DNA of 64,000 nt. Source: an uncultured Muribaculaceae bacterium. Lineage in GTDB: Bacteria; Bacteroidota; Bacteroidia; Bacteroidales; Muribaculaceae. The notes beneath the pieces are model-generated. The model was not told where the DNA came from, did no database searches, and was given only the letters and a program-made list of their open reading frames with translations. The stretch's first letter is position 1. Every line of letters begins with the position of its first letter. Location of the stretch: contig CAKUQQ010000007.1 in assembly GCA_934675575.1 (NCBI GenBank), positions 62,001 through 126,000 of the forward strand. The letters run 5' to 3'. Of the stretch, positions 44,170 through 53,652 are shown piece by piece. The translations under genes and the position numbers were made by a program.

Positions 44170-45645
44170 ATGCGCAAGTTCACTCAAAATATAAATCTGC
44201 CCATAGTTCTCCGTGTGCTGGGCTGGCTGCTCATGATAGAGGGCGTGTATATGCTGCTGCCTCTGTGTGTGAGCGCTTACTATGGCGAGGAGACGGCGCT
44301 GCGGGCGTTTTTGTATTCGGCATTGATAACCGGTGGAACCGGCGCTGTGATGGCGTTTTGCATACACCCCAAGAACCTGAACATGGGAAGCCGCGAGGGA
44401 TTGCTGCTCACAGCAATAATCTGGGCGTTTTTCTCGGCATTCGGCATGTTGCCGTTTTTGTTTTCGGGGGTTTGCCAAAGTGTGGCAAACGCCTATTTTG
44501 AAACCATGTCGGGGTTCACAACCACAGGAGCAACCACACTTGCCGACTTGTCGGCAGTGCCGCATGGATTGCTGTTTTGGCGTGCGGCCACACAGTGGCT
44601 TGGCGGAATGGGAATAATTCTCTTCACGCTGGCTGTGGTGCCAATGCTCAACTCTACAGGCGGAATAGCCCTGTTTAATGCCGAAGTGACCGGAATAACG
44701 CACGACAGAATGCGCCCACGCGTGAGCCAGACGGCAAAAGACTTGTGGTTTCTGTATATAGGCATGACTGTGGTGCTAATGCTGCTGCTTGTGAAGCCAA
44801 TGGGATTTTTTGACGCCATTTGCCACGCTTTGGCAACAATATCGACCGGAGGTTTCTCGACAAAAACTGACGGTCTGCACTATTGGCATTCATACTACAT
44901 AGACTCGGTGGTGATGCTGTTTATGTTTTTGGGCGGTGTGAATTTCACGCTGCTGTTTGGCATGACTCGCGGCCGGTTGAAGCCGCTTAGGCACAACGAC
45001 ACGTTTAAGTGGTATTTCATGATAGTGGTGGTGGCATCGGTGGTGATAATATTGCGCATGACATACGAGAATTTTTGCGACGACTGGAGTGACAGGATAG
45101 TGTATGCAATATTCGACACCATATCAGCCATAACTTCAACCGGATTTTCGACCATAGACTATGAGGCGTCGGGCGAATTCATATCGCTAATACTGATGCT
45201 GTGTATGCTTGTGGGCGGAATGGCAGGGTCAACGGCAGGAGGTGCCAAGGTTGACCGCCTGATTGTTATGTTGAAGAACACCAAAAACTCATTCTACAAG
45301 GTGCTGCACCCAAATGCTGTGATGGCTGTGAGAATAGACGGACGGTCGCTTAATCGAACGGTGGTGGCAAAGGTAGTGGCGTTTTTCTCGGTGTATATGA
45401 TAGCATTGGTGGTGGCGGCAATAGTGATGACTGCCTATGATGTGCCTATGTTTGACGCGTTGTTCACGTCGATGTCGGCGTTGAGCAATGTGGGTTTGGG
45501 CTATGGCGTGACCGGCGTTGACGGCTCGTTTCTACTGCTTCCAGATGCAGTGAAATGGGTGCTGTCGTTTGAGATGATGGTGGGTCGTTTGGAGTTGTTC
45601 ACGGTGCTGGTGGTGTTTACTCCGGCGTTCTGGCTCAAAGAATAG
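44170..45645 (+). CDS. trkH: Potassium transporter membrane subunit TrkH
   Basis: A 491-residue K+ translocating subunit of about ten helices with four pore loops: SGFTTTGATTL near 115, ATISTGGFSTKTD near 220, ITSTGFSTIDYE near 320 and SALSNVGLGYG near 435; the Gly of each loop forms the selectivity filter. Its partner TrkA is directly upstream. The final Trp-Leu-Lys-Glu end is normal for the family. Confidence 0.95.
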   Translation: MRKFTQNINLPIVLRVLGWLLMIEGVYMLLPLCVSAYYGEETALRAFLYSALITGGTGAVMAFCIHPKNLNMGSREGLLLTAIIWAFFSAFGMLPFLFSGVCQSVANAYFETMSGFTTTGATTLADLSAVPHGLLFWRAATQWLGGMGIILFTLAVVPMLNSTGGIALFNAEVTGITHDRMRPRVSQTAKDLWFLYIGMTVVLMLLLVKPMGFFDAICHALATISTGGFSTKTDGLHYWHSYYIDSVVMLFMFLGGVNFTLLFGMTRGRLKPLRHNDTFKWYFMIVVVASVVIILRMTYENFCDDWSDRIVYAIFDTISAITSTGFSTIDYEASGEFISLILMLCMLVGGMAGSTAGGAKVDRLIVMLKNTKNSFYKVLHPNAVMAVRIDGRSLNRTVVAKVVAFFSVYMIALVVAAIVMTAYDVPMFDALFTSMSALSNVGLGYGVTGVDGSFLLLPDAVKWVLSFEMMVGRLELFTVLVVFTPAFWLKE

Positions 45646-45714
45646 TGCCGCTTTCAGCACAAGGCATGAAATTGGAAAAGAAACAAAAAACTGATATAAC
45701 GAAGAAATAGAATA

Positions 45715-48210
45715 ATGCGAGATATGAAAAAAAATAATCCAGAAGACAATAATTTCAACGTGGATTTGACGAGCGTGAAAGAGTCGGCAAAATATCGCCA
45801 GGCCGAGGCTGCGCGAAAGCAAGCAGAAGCACAGCAGATGACACGCTGGGGAAAGGTGAAGGCATTTTTTGGCAACGAGCGCACACGCTTGGCAATGGGC
45901 GTGGTGCTTATGCTTTTTGCCGCATATCTGTTTTTGAGCTTCTTGTCGTTTTTCTTCACGGCAGGAGCAAGCGACCAAAACCGCGTGGTCAACTACACGA
46001 TAATGGAAAACGCGCACTCGCCGCTGTCGATAAAAAATGCCGGCAAGGCTGTGGGGGCAAGTTTGGCCAACTTCTTCATATCTGACGGCGTGGGAGTGGC
46101 TGCGCTGATAATAGTGTGGTGGCTGTTTGTGATAGGTCTGCGGCTGGCACGCAAGAAAAAATCATATTTCTTTTCATATTCGCTGATGTCGTTGTTCAGC
46201 ATATTCACGTGCTCCATGATTGTGGGGGCGTGCACGCTTGGTTTCGACTTGACATTTTTTCCGCTCGGAGGTGAGTTTGGAAAATATGCCAACACTCTGC
46301 TGCTTGGATTGTCAGGAATTTATGGCATGATAGCCGTGAATTTTGTGATAGCTATGGTGTGGGTGCTTGTTTGCTACAACTCAATAAAGAGCATTTATCA
46401 CAAGATACCGAAGAAATTGCCTAATTTGAAGAAATTCAACGGTGACGAGATAAGCGTGGACGAAGCTCAAAGCGGAAACAATGTGGCATCGTTTTTGGGC
46501 GACTCTGAGAGAGGCGCAAAAGCTGATAAATCGCTACGCCAAAATACGTTTGGCAGCAAAATAGCCGGCATGAGAAACAAGCGCACTAAGCCGGTGGAAC
46601 AACAGAAAAATGCCGCCAAGCAGGAGCCGCAGATGCAGACGATAGTCAATACGATACAGAAAGCCAATGGCGTGAGCAATCCGCACGACCCAACAGGTGA
46701 ATACATGCACTATAAGTTCCCCAGCCTTGACTTGCTGCAAAAGTTTGACAACAAGGGGGTGAGCGTAGATGTAGAGGAGCAGGAAGCCAACAAGCAACGC
46801 ATCATTGAGACGCTCAACAACTATAAAATAAGCGTGAAAAGCATTCAGGCGCATGTGGGCCCCACGGTGACGCTTTTTGAAATAGTGCCGGAAGATGGCA
46901 TAAAGGTGGCTAAAATCAAAGGTCTTGAAGATGACATAGCCATGAGCTTGTCGGCACTGGGCATAAGAATCATAGCTCCCATGCCTGGACGTGGCACGAT
47001 AGGAATTGAAGTGCCAAACCACGACCCGCAGGTGGTGCCTATGCGCGATGTGCTGGAGTCGAAGGCTTTTCAGAACACTAACTGCAAGCTGCCTATGGTG
47101 CTTGGTTGCACGGTGTCGAACGAAGTGTTTGTGGCCGACCTCACCAAGATGCCGCACCTGCTTGTGGCAGGAGCCACAGGACAAGGAAAATCGGTGGGAC
47201 TTAATGCGATTATCGCATCGTTGCTATATAAAAAAGGCCCGTCGGAATTGAAGTTTGTGCTGGTTGACCCCAAAAAGGTGGAATTCAGCCTTTATTCGGC
47301 ACTGCAGAAATACTACTTGGCAATGGTGCCGGATGAGGACAAGTGTATAGTGACAGACACAGACAAGGTGGTGAAGACCTTGAACTGCGTGGTGCAAGAA
47401 ATGGAGAACCGGTATCGCATCTTGGAGCAGGAGCACGAGCGCAAGGTGGAGGACTATAACCGCAAGTGGAAACGCGAATTGCGCAATGTGGTGAAGTCTG
47501 ACGGCACTAAATATGAGTATATGCCATATATTGTGGTGATAATCGATGAGTTCAGCGACTTGATTATGACGGCTGGCAAGGAGGTGGAAACCCCAATCGT
47601 GCGTATAGCCCAGAAGGCACGCGCTGTGGGCATACACATGATAATAGCAACCCAGAGGCCTTCGCGTGAAGTAATCACTGGTTTAATTAAGGCCAACTTC
47701 CCCGGACGTGTGGCATTTCGCGTGACACAGATGCAGGATAGCCGCATTATCCTTGACCGCCCCGGAGCGCAGAGTCTGATAGGCCGTGGCGACATGCTGT
47801 TTTCAGCCAATGGTGAGATTACACGCTTGCAGTGCCCATTCGTTGACACGCCCGATGTGGAACGCATCTGCGACTTCATAGCGGAGCAGGAGGACAATGA
47901 CAAGGACATAAGCCACGAGCAGCCGTTTATGCTGCCGGAATATATAGGCGAGGAGTCGGGTGAGGGCGGAAGCATTGCCGGGGCAAACACCGGCGACAGA
48001 GACCCTCTGTTTGCAGAAGCGGCACGCTGGATAGTGCAGAGCGATGTGGCATCTACATCGTCGCTGCAACGTCGCTACTCGATAGGTTACAACCGCGCCG
48101 GGCGCTTGATGGACCAGATGGAGGCTGCCGGAATAGTGAGCGCATCGCAAGGCGGTAAGCCGCGCAAGGTGCTCATGGACCCTGTGCAGGTGGAGCAGAT
48201 GTTTCAGTGA
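45715..48210 (+). CDS. ftsK: DNA translocase FtsK
   Basis: Septal DNA pump that coordinates chromosome segregation and XerCD recombination with division. The 831-residue product has four N-terminal membrane helices (about 58-215), a short linker, and the motor: alpha domain, Walker A AGATGQGKSVGLNA near residue 486, Walker B VVIIDEFSDLIM near 608, then IATQRPSREVITGLIK, and the winged-helix gamma domain (about 765-830, SSLQRRYSIGYNRAGRLMDQ). The linker is short, as in SpoIIIE-sized members. In-frame ATG at 45724 is an alternative start. It precedes lolA-like and trxB genes. Confidence 0.96.
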   Translation: MRDMKKNNPEDNNFNVDLTSVKESAKYRQAEAARKQAEAQQMTRWGKVKAFFGNERTRLAMGVVLMLFAAYLFLSFLSFFFTAGASDQNRVVNYTIMENAHSPLSIKNAGKAVGASLANFFISDGVGVAALIIVWWLFVIGLRLARKKKSYFFSYSLMSLFSIFTCSMIVGACTLGFDLTFFPLGGEFGKYANTLLLGLSGIYGMIAVNFVIAMVWVLVCYNSIKSIYHKIPKKLPNLKKFNGDEISVDEAQSGNNVASFLGDSERGAKADKSLRQNTFGSKIAGMRNKRTKPVEQQKNAAKQEPQMQTIVNTIQKANGVSNPHDPTGEYMHYKFPSLDLLQKFDNKGVSVDVEEQEANKQRIIETLNNYKISVKSIQAHVGPTVTLFEIVPEDGIKVAKIKGLEDDIAMSLSALGIRIIAPMPGRGTIGIEVPNHDPQVVPMRDVLESKAFQNTNCKLPMVLGCTVSNEVFVADLTKMPHLLVAGATGQGKSVGLNAIIASLLYKKGPSELKFVLVDPKKVEFSLYSALQKYYLAMVPDEDKCIVTDTDKVVKTLNCVVQEMENRYRILEQEHERKVEDYNRKWKRELRNVVKSDGTKYEYMPYIVVIIDEFSDLIMTAGKEVETPIVRIAQKARAVGIHMIIATQRPSREVITGLIKANFPGRVAFRVTQMQDSRIILDRPGAQSLIGRGDMLFSANGEITRLQCPFVDTPDVERICDFIAEQEDNDKDISHEQPFMLPEYIGEESGEGGSIAGANTGDRDPLFAEAARWIVQSDVASTSSLQRRYSIGYNRAGRLMDQMEAAGIVSASQGGKPRKVLMDPVQVEQMFQ

Positions 48211-48267
48211 CCGAAATAGGCATTATTTTTGAAAAAATGATGAAAAAAGATTTAAGCATAAAATAAG

Positions 48268-48879
48268 ATGAAAAAGTTAGCTTTATTGTTTCTGATGATT
48301 TTGGGCATGACGGCAGGAGCGTGTGCCCAAACGCCGGCATCGGTGCTCGACAAAGCCGTGTCGGCTTTGAAGAAAGCCGGAACTGTGAGCGCAAAATACT
48401 CGTTGCATGCAGGAAAGACCGTTAATAACGGAAGCATTGTGTTTAGCGGCTCGAAATTCAGGCTGATGTCGAATGTGGTGAAATGCTGGTATGACGGAAA
48501 GACACAATGGTCTTACTCACCGGCAACAGGAGAGGTCAACGTGACCACTCCGTCGGCTGCCGACTTGCAGCTCACAAACCCATACGCCGCAGCACAATCA
48601 TACAAAAACAACTTCAACATGTGGAAGGCCTATACGCAGATACCTGGCTGCTACACGATAAAGATGATGCCCAAAAAGAAATCGCAGGTGCGCCAGATAT
48701 TGGTGTATGTGGCAAACGGCACTTATTTGATTTCGGAGGTGAAATGCGAAATGACAAATGGCACTTCTTACACAATCAAAATCAACGATTACAAGACCAA
48801 GGCAAGCTACCCGGCAAGCACATTTAAGTTTGACCCCAAACTTGTGCCGTCTGGAACGGAAGTGGTGGATTTGCGTTAA
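48268..48879 (+). CDS. LolA-like outer-membrane lipoprotein carrier protein
   Basis: A 203-residue periplasmic protein with a signal peptide (to about 20, ending ACAQ). The rest follows the LolA fold pattern: SVLDKAVSALKKAGTVSAKY, GSIVFSGSKFRL, KCWYDGKTQWSYSPATGEV, and YPASTFKFDPK near the end. Such proteins ferry lipoproteins across the periplasm; this member is somewhat divergent, so a related lipid-binding role is possible. Placement after ftsK matches the usual LolA neighbourhood in many bacteria. Confidence 0.82.
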   Translation: MKKLALLFLMILGMTAGACAQTPASVLDKAVSALKKAGTVSAKYSLHAGKTVNNGSIVFSGSKFRLMSNVVKCWYDGKTQWSYSPATGEVNVTTPSAADLQLTNPYAAAQSYKNNFNMWKAYTQIPGCYTIKMMPKKKSQVRQILVYVANGTYLISEVKCEMTNGTSYTIKINDYKTKASYPASTFKFDPKLVPSGTEVVDLR

Positions 48880-48906
48880 GTGACCGGTAAAAAACAGAAT
48901 CGCGAT

Positions 48907-49836
48907 ATGGAAAAAGTGCAATGCTTGATAATAGGCTCCGGGCCTGCCGGCTACACGGCAGCCATATACACCACCAGGGCAAACATAAAGAGCGTGACGG
49001 TGGAGGGGCTGCAGCCTGGGGGCCAGCTAACACAGACGACCACGGTGGAGAATTTTCCGGGGTTTCCTGACGGCATTGATGGTCAGGAGCTGATGAGCCG
49101 CATGCGGCAGCAGGCTGTGAACGTGGGTGCTGACGTGCGGACAGGAATAGTGACCAAAATTGACTTGGGAAAACGCCCGTTTGTCGCCACGATTGACGGC
49201 AGTGAGCAGATAGCTGCCGAAACTGTGATAGTGGCAACAGGAGCGTCGGCAAAATATCTGGGACTTGACGATGAGAAAAAATATGCCGGAATGGGAGTGT
49301 CGGCGTGTGCAACATGCGACGGCTTCTTCTATCGCAAGAAAGTGGTGGCCGTGGTTGGCGGTGGCGACACGGCTTGTGAGGAGGCTTGCTACTTGAGCAA
49401 CCTTGCCAAGAAGGTGTATATGGTGGTGCGTAAAGACCACCTGCGAGCATCGGCCGCCATGCAGAAGAGAGTGGCAGAAAAAGACAACATAGAGATATTG
49501 TATGAAACAAACACTGTGGGGCTGTTTGGCGAAAACGGTGTGGAAGGCGCGCACTTGGTGAGGCACAAGGGCACAGACAGGGAGGAGAAGTTTGACTTGG
49601 CCATTGACGGCTTTTTCCTTGCCATAGGGCACAGGCCAAACACCGATTTTCTGGGCGGACAGCTTGAACTTGACGGCAATGGCTACATAGTGACCAAAGC
49701 CGGCTGTCAGGCAACGAGCGTGGAGGGCGTGTTTGCGGCCGGAGATGTGGCCGATGCCACCTATAGGCAGGCCGTGGCTGCTGCCGGAAGCGGCTGCCGT
49801 GCGGCACTTGACGCCCAGGCTTTTCTTGTCAAATGA
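48907..49836 (+). CDS. trxB: Thioredoxin-disulfide reductase
   Basis: FAD/NADPH flavoenzyme that keeps thioredoxin reduced. The 309-residue protein has GSGPAGYTAAIY at the start, PGGQLTQTTTVENFPGF, the redox-active CATC in SACATCDGFFY near residue 135, the NADPH site VVGGGDTACEEA and the C-terminal FAD motif GVFAAGDVADATYRQ. ATG at 48907 preferred over a GTG at 48880. A hairpin terminator follows. Confidence 0.96.
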   Translation: MEKVQCLIIGSGPAGYTAAIYTTRANIKSVTVEGLQPGGQLTQTTTVENFPGFPDGIDGQELMSRMRQQAVNVGADVRTGIVTKIDLGKRPFVATIDGSEQIAAETVIVATGASAKYLGLDDEKKYAGMGVSACATCDGFFYRKKVVAVVGGGDTACEEACYLSNLAKKVYMVVRKDHLRASAAMQKRVAEKDNIEILYETNTVGLFGENGVEGAHLVRHKGTDREEKFDLAIDGFFLAIGHRPNTDFLGGQLELDGNGYIVTKAGCQATSVEGVFAAGDVADATYRQAVAAAGSGCRAALDAQAFLVK

Positions 49837-49909
49837 AATTTAGAGGACTATGATGCACAAGTAGGGCTTGGCAAGAGCCAAGAGCCGAAAGTTGTTTCAA
49901 TGCAGAGAT

Positions 49910-49956
49910 AAACGCTTGCAAAAACGCGAAAATGCGTGCTTTTTGTAAGCGTTTTT
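49910..49956 (+). terminator. Hairpin terminator downstream of trxB
   Basis: AAACGCTT and CAAAAA around 49910-49924 pair with TTTTTG and AAGCGTTT around 49940-49954, with a small mismatch and a CGC/GCG tip, then more T. A second small stem (CTTGGC 49867-49872 / GCCAAG 49877-49882) precedes it. Confidence 0.65.
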
Positions 49957-50028
49957 AACGTATTTTTACCAATGTTTTGGCACTAATTAAGCTTTTTATT
50001 TTAGAGCTATTTTAAACTTGCCAAAAGA

Positions 50029-50059
50029 TTTGAATTATGGAAATAAAATGCTAAATTTG
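50029..50059 (+). promoter_or_regulatory. Promoter of the Gfo/DUF1080 operon
   Basis: TTTG at 50029-50032, 19 bp spacer, TAAATTTG at 50052-50059. ATG of the first oxidoreductase gene at 50107. Confidence 0.75.
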
Positions 50060-50106
50060 TAATTGTTATAGAATGATTTTTTTAGAAAGATATTAGGCTG
50101 AATTAG

Positions 50107-51180
50107 ATGTCACGAAAAATAAATATTGGCTTAATTGGCTTTGGCCGAATGGGAAATAAGATTTTTAAGGTTTTGGACAAAAGCGAAAAATGGAACGTGT
50201 CCTACATCTGTGATTTGGGAGAAGAGTCTCGTCAACTCGCGGCAAAGCTTTCGCCGAAGTCGAAGATTGTGGCTGATGAAAATGTGATATTCAATGACCC
50301 TAATGTAGATGCAGTGGCTCTTTATGCTTTGGCCGACTCTCGCTATGAGCAAGCGTGCAAAGCGGTGGCTCACGGAAAGCACATATTGTCGGAGAAGCCT
50401 ATAGCCTCAAAACTTGAGGACGAGAAGAAACTCGTGAAACTTGTGGATGGCTCTGATGTGATTTCGACGGCAAATCTATATTTGCGTAACAGCTGGTATC
50501 ACAACACGATAAAGGAATTTGTGGTATCGGGTGAGATAGGTGACTTGGCCATAATCAGAGTGTGCCACATGACGCCAGGGCTTGCTCCCGGAGAAGGACA
50601 CAAATATGAGGGGCCGTCGTTTCATGACTGCGGAATGCACTATGTGGACATCGCACGCTGGTATGCAGAGTCGGAATATGCCACATGGGACGCGCAGGCA
50701 ATCAGAATGTGGAACTACAAAGACCCCTGGTGGTTGCAGTGCCACGGAACGTTTGAGAACGGAATTGTATTTGACATAACACAAGGATTTGTGTATGGTC
50801 AGTTGTCGAAAGACCAGACCCACAACTCCTATGTTGACATAATAGGAACAAAGGGCATAGCACACATGACCCACGACTTCAAGACTGCGGTGGTGGATTT
50901 GCGCGGAACAAGTGTCACGAAGCAAATAGAGAAGCCGTTTGGCGGCAAAAATCTCGATGTGCTGTGTGATGTGTTTGCCGACTCGGTGCTTAGCGGGAAA
51001 GCCGACCCAAGGCTGCCTTCATTTAAGGACGCAGCTTCGGCCTCGGAATATGCCTGGAAATTCCTTGACAGTGCTTGGTGCAACCGTATGCCTGCCAAAG
51101 GCGACCTGGAGACCCTGGAGCAGATAAAGGATCGCCGCCGCCACATGACCAATGGCTATGGTTTGCTGAGCCAGCGATGA
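50107..51180 (+). CDS. Gfo/Idh/MocA-family oxidoreductase (cytoplasmic)
   Basis: A 357-residue NAD(P)-dependent sugar dehydrogenase-type protein. N-terminal Rossmann motif GLIGFGRMGNK, the catalytic-Lys motif HILSEKPIASK near residue 95, and the substrate-side HDCGMHYVDIARW near 175. There is no signal peptide, so it is predicted cytoplasmic, unlike the next gene. Candidate job: reduce a 3-keto sugar or oxidise an intermediate inside the cell. It is first of five co-directional genes, with 82 bp before the next. Confidence 0.88.
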   Translation: MSRKINIGLIGFGRMGNKIFKVLDKSEKWNVSYICDLGEESRQLAAKLSPKSKIVADENVIFNDPNVDAVALYALADSRYEQACKAVAHGKHILSEKPIASKLEDEKKLVKLVDGSDVISTANLYLRNSWYHNTIKEFVVSGEIGDLAIIRVCHMTPGLAPGEGHKYEGPSFHDCGMHYVDIARWYAESEYATWDAQAIRMWNYKDPWWLQCHGTFENGIVFDITQGFVYGQLSKDQTHNSYVDIIGTKGIAHMTHDFKTAVVDLRGTSVTKQIEKPFGGKNLDVLCDVFADSVLSGKADPRLPSFKDAASASEYAWKFLDSAWCNRMPAKGDLETLEQIKDRRRHMTNGYGLLSQR

Positions 51181-51262
51181 CAAGCGAAGCGGCTTTTTGC
51201 AGAAGCATTGCTTAACTGATTTGACCCTAACTGACAAATGTTAATATTAAACATTATTAAAC

Positions 51263-52741
51263 ATGAAAGAAAAAATATCAAGAAGATCGTTCCTCAAAAC
51301 AGGAACAGCTGCAGCAATTGGTTTTTCGATTGTTCCAGGAGAAGTTTTAGGTAAAGCCTACAGTGGAAAGAAAGCTCCAAGCGACAAACTCAACATCTTG
51401 GGTGTGGGTATCGGAGGCCGTGGCGCAGCCGACTTGAGCGAAATGGAAACTGAAAACATCATTGGTCTTTGTGATGTTGACTGGAAGTATGCCAAACACG
51501 TATTTGACAAATATCCAAATGCCAAACGTTACAGCGACTGGCGCAAGATGTATGACGACATGCTGAAGAGCGCAGATGCCGTGATGGTGGCAACTGCCGA
51601 CCACACTCATGCCATTATAGCCGCCAATGCAATTATGGCCGGCAAGCACGTGTATGTGGAGAAACCAATGACTCTCTATGTGTATGAGTCACGTCTGCTT
51701 GCCATGCTCGCCAAGAAATATAAGGTTGCAACCCAAATGGGTAACCAGGGCGCATCTTGCGGCGGAACCCGTAAGGCCATCAACTGGCTGTGGAACGGAG
51801 AAGTGGGTGAGGTGACCCGCGTTGACTCGTTCACAAACCGCCCGATCTGGCCACAAGGCGTTGCCACTCCAAAGCAAAAGCAGGAAATTCCATCTACTCT
51901 TAACTGGGATTGCTTCATTGGTCCGGCAAAATATCGTGACTATCACTCGGTTTACACCCCATGGAACTTCCGTGGCTGGTGGGACTTCGGCAGTGGCGCT
52001 CTTGGCGACATGGCCAACCACATTCTGCAAGTGGCCTACAAGGGCTTGAACCTTGGTCACCCAGAGGCTGTGATAGGCAGCTCCACAATGCTTATGACCG
52101 ACTCTTGCCCATCGGCAGAGAAGATTACATATCGTTTCCCGGCTCGCGACAACATGAAGAAGATGGGTCTGCCAGCAGTTACACTCAATTGGTATGACGG
52201 CGGCATAGTGCCAGAATTGCCATTTGACCTGCCTGCCGGCAAGAACTTCGACCCGAATGGTGTGACCGTGTATTACGGAACTAAAGACACTCTGGTTGTT
52301 GGCACATACGGCAACAACCCATTCCTCGTGTCGGGACGCGACCCCAAGGTGCCTGAACTGCAACGCATCGTGAAGAACGACAACCACCAGCAAGACTGGA
52401 TTCGTGCCTGCAAGGAGAGCCCAGAATATCGTGTGCCTTGTGCATCAGACTTCGCTGAGGCTGGCCCATTGAACGAAATGATTGTGATGGGTGTGGCAGC
52501 TGTGCGTCTGCAAGATTTGCACCAGTGGCTCAAGTGGGACGGCAAGAACATGAAGTTCACAAACATTCCTGCCGGTGCTCAAATACGTGCCGTGCTTGAG
52601 GACAAGTTTAACATTCACGACGGACACCCGACATTCGACCGCACATACAGCGACCCTGTAGATGCAAACGAATATGCACAACGCTTGATCAAGCCTGTGT
52701 ATCGTGAGGGCTGGACTCTGCCAGAACTTCCTGTTTTGTGA
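51263..52741 (+). CDS. Tat-exported Gfo/Idh/MocA-family oxidoreductase
   Basis: A 492-residue oxidoreductase with a twin-arginine signal, ISRRSFLKTG at residues 5-14, then a hydrophobic stretch (AAAIGFSIV). The Rossmann motif GVGIGGRGAADL, catalytic KHVYVEKPMTLY and HILQVAYKG blocks follow, with a C-terminal domain longer than in the cytoplasmic paralogue. Tat export implies that the folded protein leaves with tightly bound NAD(P), as in exported members such as glucose-fructose oxidoreductase and some GH109 proteins. Likely role: periplasmic C3 oxidation of a sugar. Confidence 0.88.
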   Translation: MKEKISRRSFLKTGTAAAIGFSIVPGEVLGKAYSGKKAPSDKLNILGVGIGGRGAADLSEMETENIIGLCDVDWKYAKHVFDKYPNAKRYSDWRKMYDDMLKSADAVMVATADHTHAIIAANAIMAGKHVYVEKPMTLYVYESRLLAMLAKKYKVATQMGNQGASCGGTRKAINWLWNGEVGEVTRVDSFTNRPIWPQGVATPKQKQEIPSTLNWDCFIGPAKYRDYHSVYTPWNFRGWWDFGSGALGDMANHILQVAYKGLNLGHPEAVIGSSTMLMTDSCPSAEKITYRFPARDNMKKMGLPAVTLNWYDGGIVPELPFDLPAGKNFDPNGVTVYYGTKDTLVVGTYGNNPFLVSGRDPKVPELQRIVKNDNHQQDWIRACKESPEYRVPCASDFAEAGPLNEMIVMGVAAVRLQDLHQWLKWDGKNMKFTNIPAGAQIRAVLEDKFNIHDGHPTFDRTYSDPVDANEYAQRLIKPVYREGWTLPELPVL

Positions 52742-52769
52742 TTTATACTTAAAAACAAATTAGAACAAA

Positions 52770-53627
52770 ATGAAAAAGATAATTTTTAGTGCATTGTGCT
52801 TGGGCATGGCACTGACTATGGGTGCTGCCGCTCCCAAAACAAGTGCTCCTGCAAGCAAAAAAGGTTTTGTGACGCTGTATTGCTCACAAGCATTTCAAGG
52901 TCCGGAAGAGTGGGATCGCTATGAATTCCCCATTGACAGCAAAGGCTACATCACTATATTTGACGGCAAGACCATGAAGGGGTGGAGAGGCTATGGCAGA
53001 AGCTATATGCCTGGCCGCTGGGTGATTGACGACGGTGCAATCCACTTCATGGGCAACCAAACTCCAGAAGAGCAGCGCAAGAACAAAGAGGGCGGCGACA
53101 TTATCTTCGCCCACAAGTTCAAAAACTTTGAGTTGTCGATTGACTGGAAAGTTTGCAAGGCCGGTAACTCTGGTGTGTTCTACTTGGCTCAAGAGCTTGC
53201 CAACAGCAAAGGCGAGTTGGAGTCAATCGTGGTGTCGGGTCTTGAAAGCCAGGTGCTCGACAACGCCAACCACCCAGATGCAAAACTTGGCAAGGACGGC
53301 GACCGCCAGTCGAGCTCGCTCTATGACTTGATTCCTGCCAAACCACAAAACCAAAAGCCATACGGACAGTGGAACAACACAGTGATTCGTGTGGAAAACG
53401 GCACTGTGACTCACTTCCAAAACGGCGTGAAAGTGCTGCAATACAAGCTCTGGACTCCAGAATGGACTGCTCTGCTCCAAACAAGCAAGTTCAGTGAGAA
53501 GGCTTGGCCAGCAGCATTTGAGGCATTCAACAACGCCGGTGGTGACAACCACGAGGGTTTCATCGGTCTGCAAGACCACGGCGATGATGTGTGGTTTAAG
53601 AACATCAAAGTTAAAATCTTAAAATAA
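52770..53627 (+). CDS. Exported DUF1080 protein (3-keto-disaccharide hydrolase fold)
   Basis: A 285-residue protein with a signal peptide (to about 20, AAA). The DUF1080 beta-sandwich shows GYITIFDGKTMKGWRGYG, FAHKFKNFELSIDWKV, SGVFYLAQE, SQVLDNANHPDAK, SLYDLIPAKPQN and LQDHGDDVWFKNIKVK. Members of this fold are reported to cleave or dehydrate 3-keto glycosides. No lipobox, so it is soluble in the periplasm or secreted. It lies 28 bp after the Tat oxidoreductase and 25 bp before a second DUF1080 gene. Confidence 0.87.
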   Translation: MKKIIFSALCLGMALTMGAAAPKTSAPASKKGFVTLYCSQAFQGPEEWDRYEFPIDSKGYITIFDGKTMKGWRGYGRSYMPGRWVIDDGAIHFMGNQTPEEQRKNKEGGDIIFAHKFKNFELSIDWKVCKAGNSGVFYLAQELANSKGELESIVVSGLESQVLDNANHPDAKLGKDGDRQSSSLYDLIPAKPQNQKPYGQWNNTVIRVENGTVTHFQNGVKVLQYKLWTPEWTALLQTSKFSEKAWPAAFEAFNNAGGDNHEGFIGLQDHGDDVWFKNIKVKILK

Positions 53628-53652
53628 TCAGTAACCTTAAAACAAAACAATT

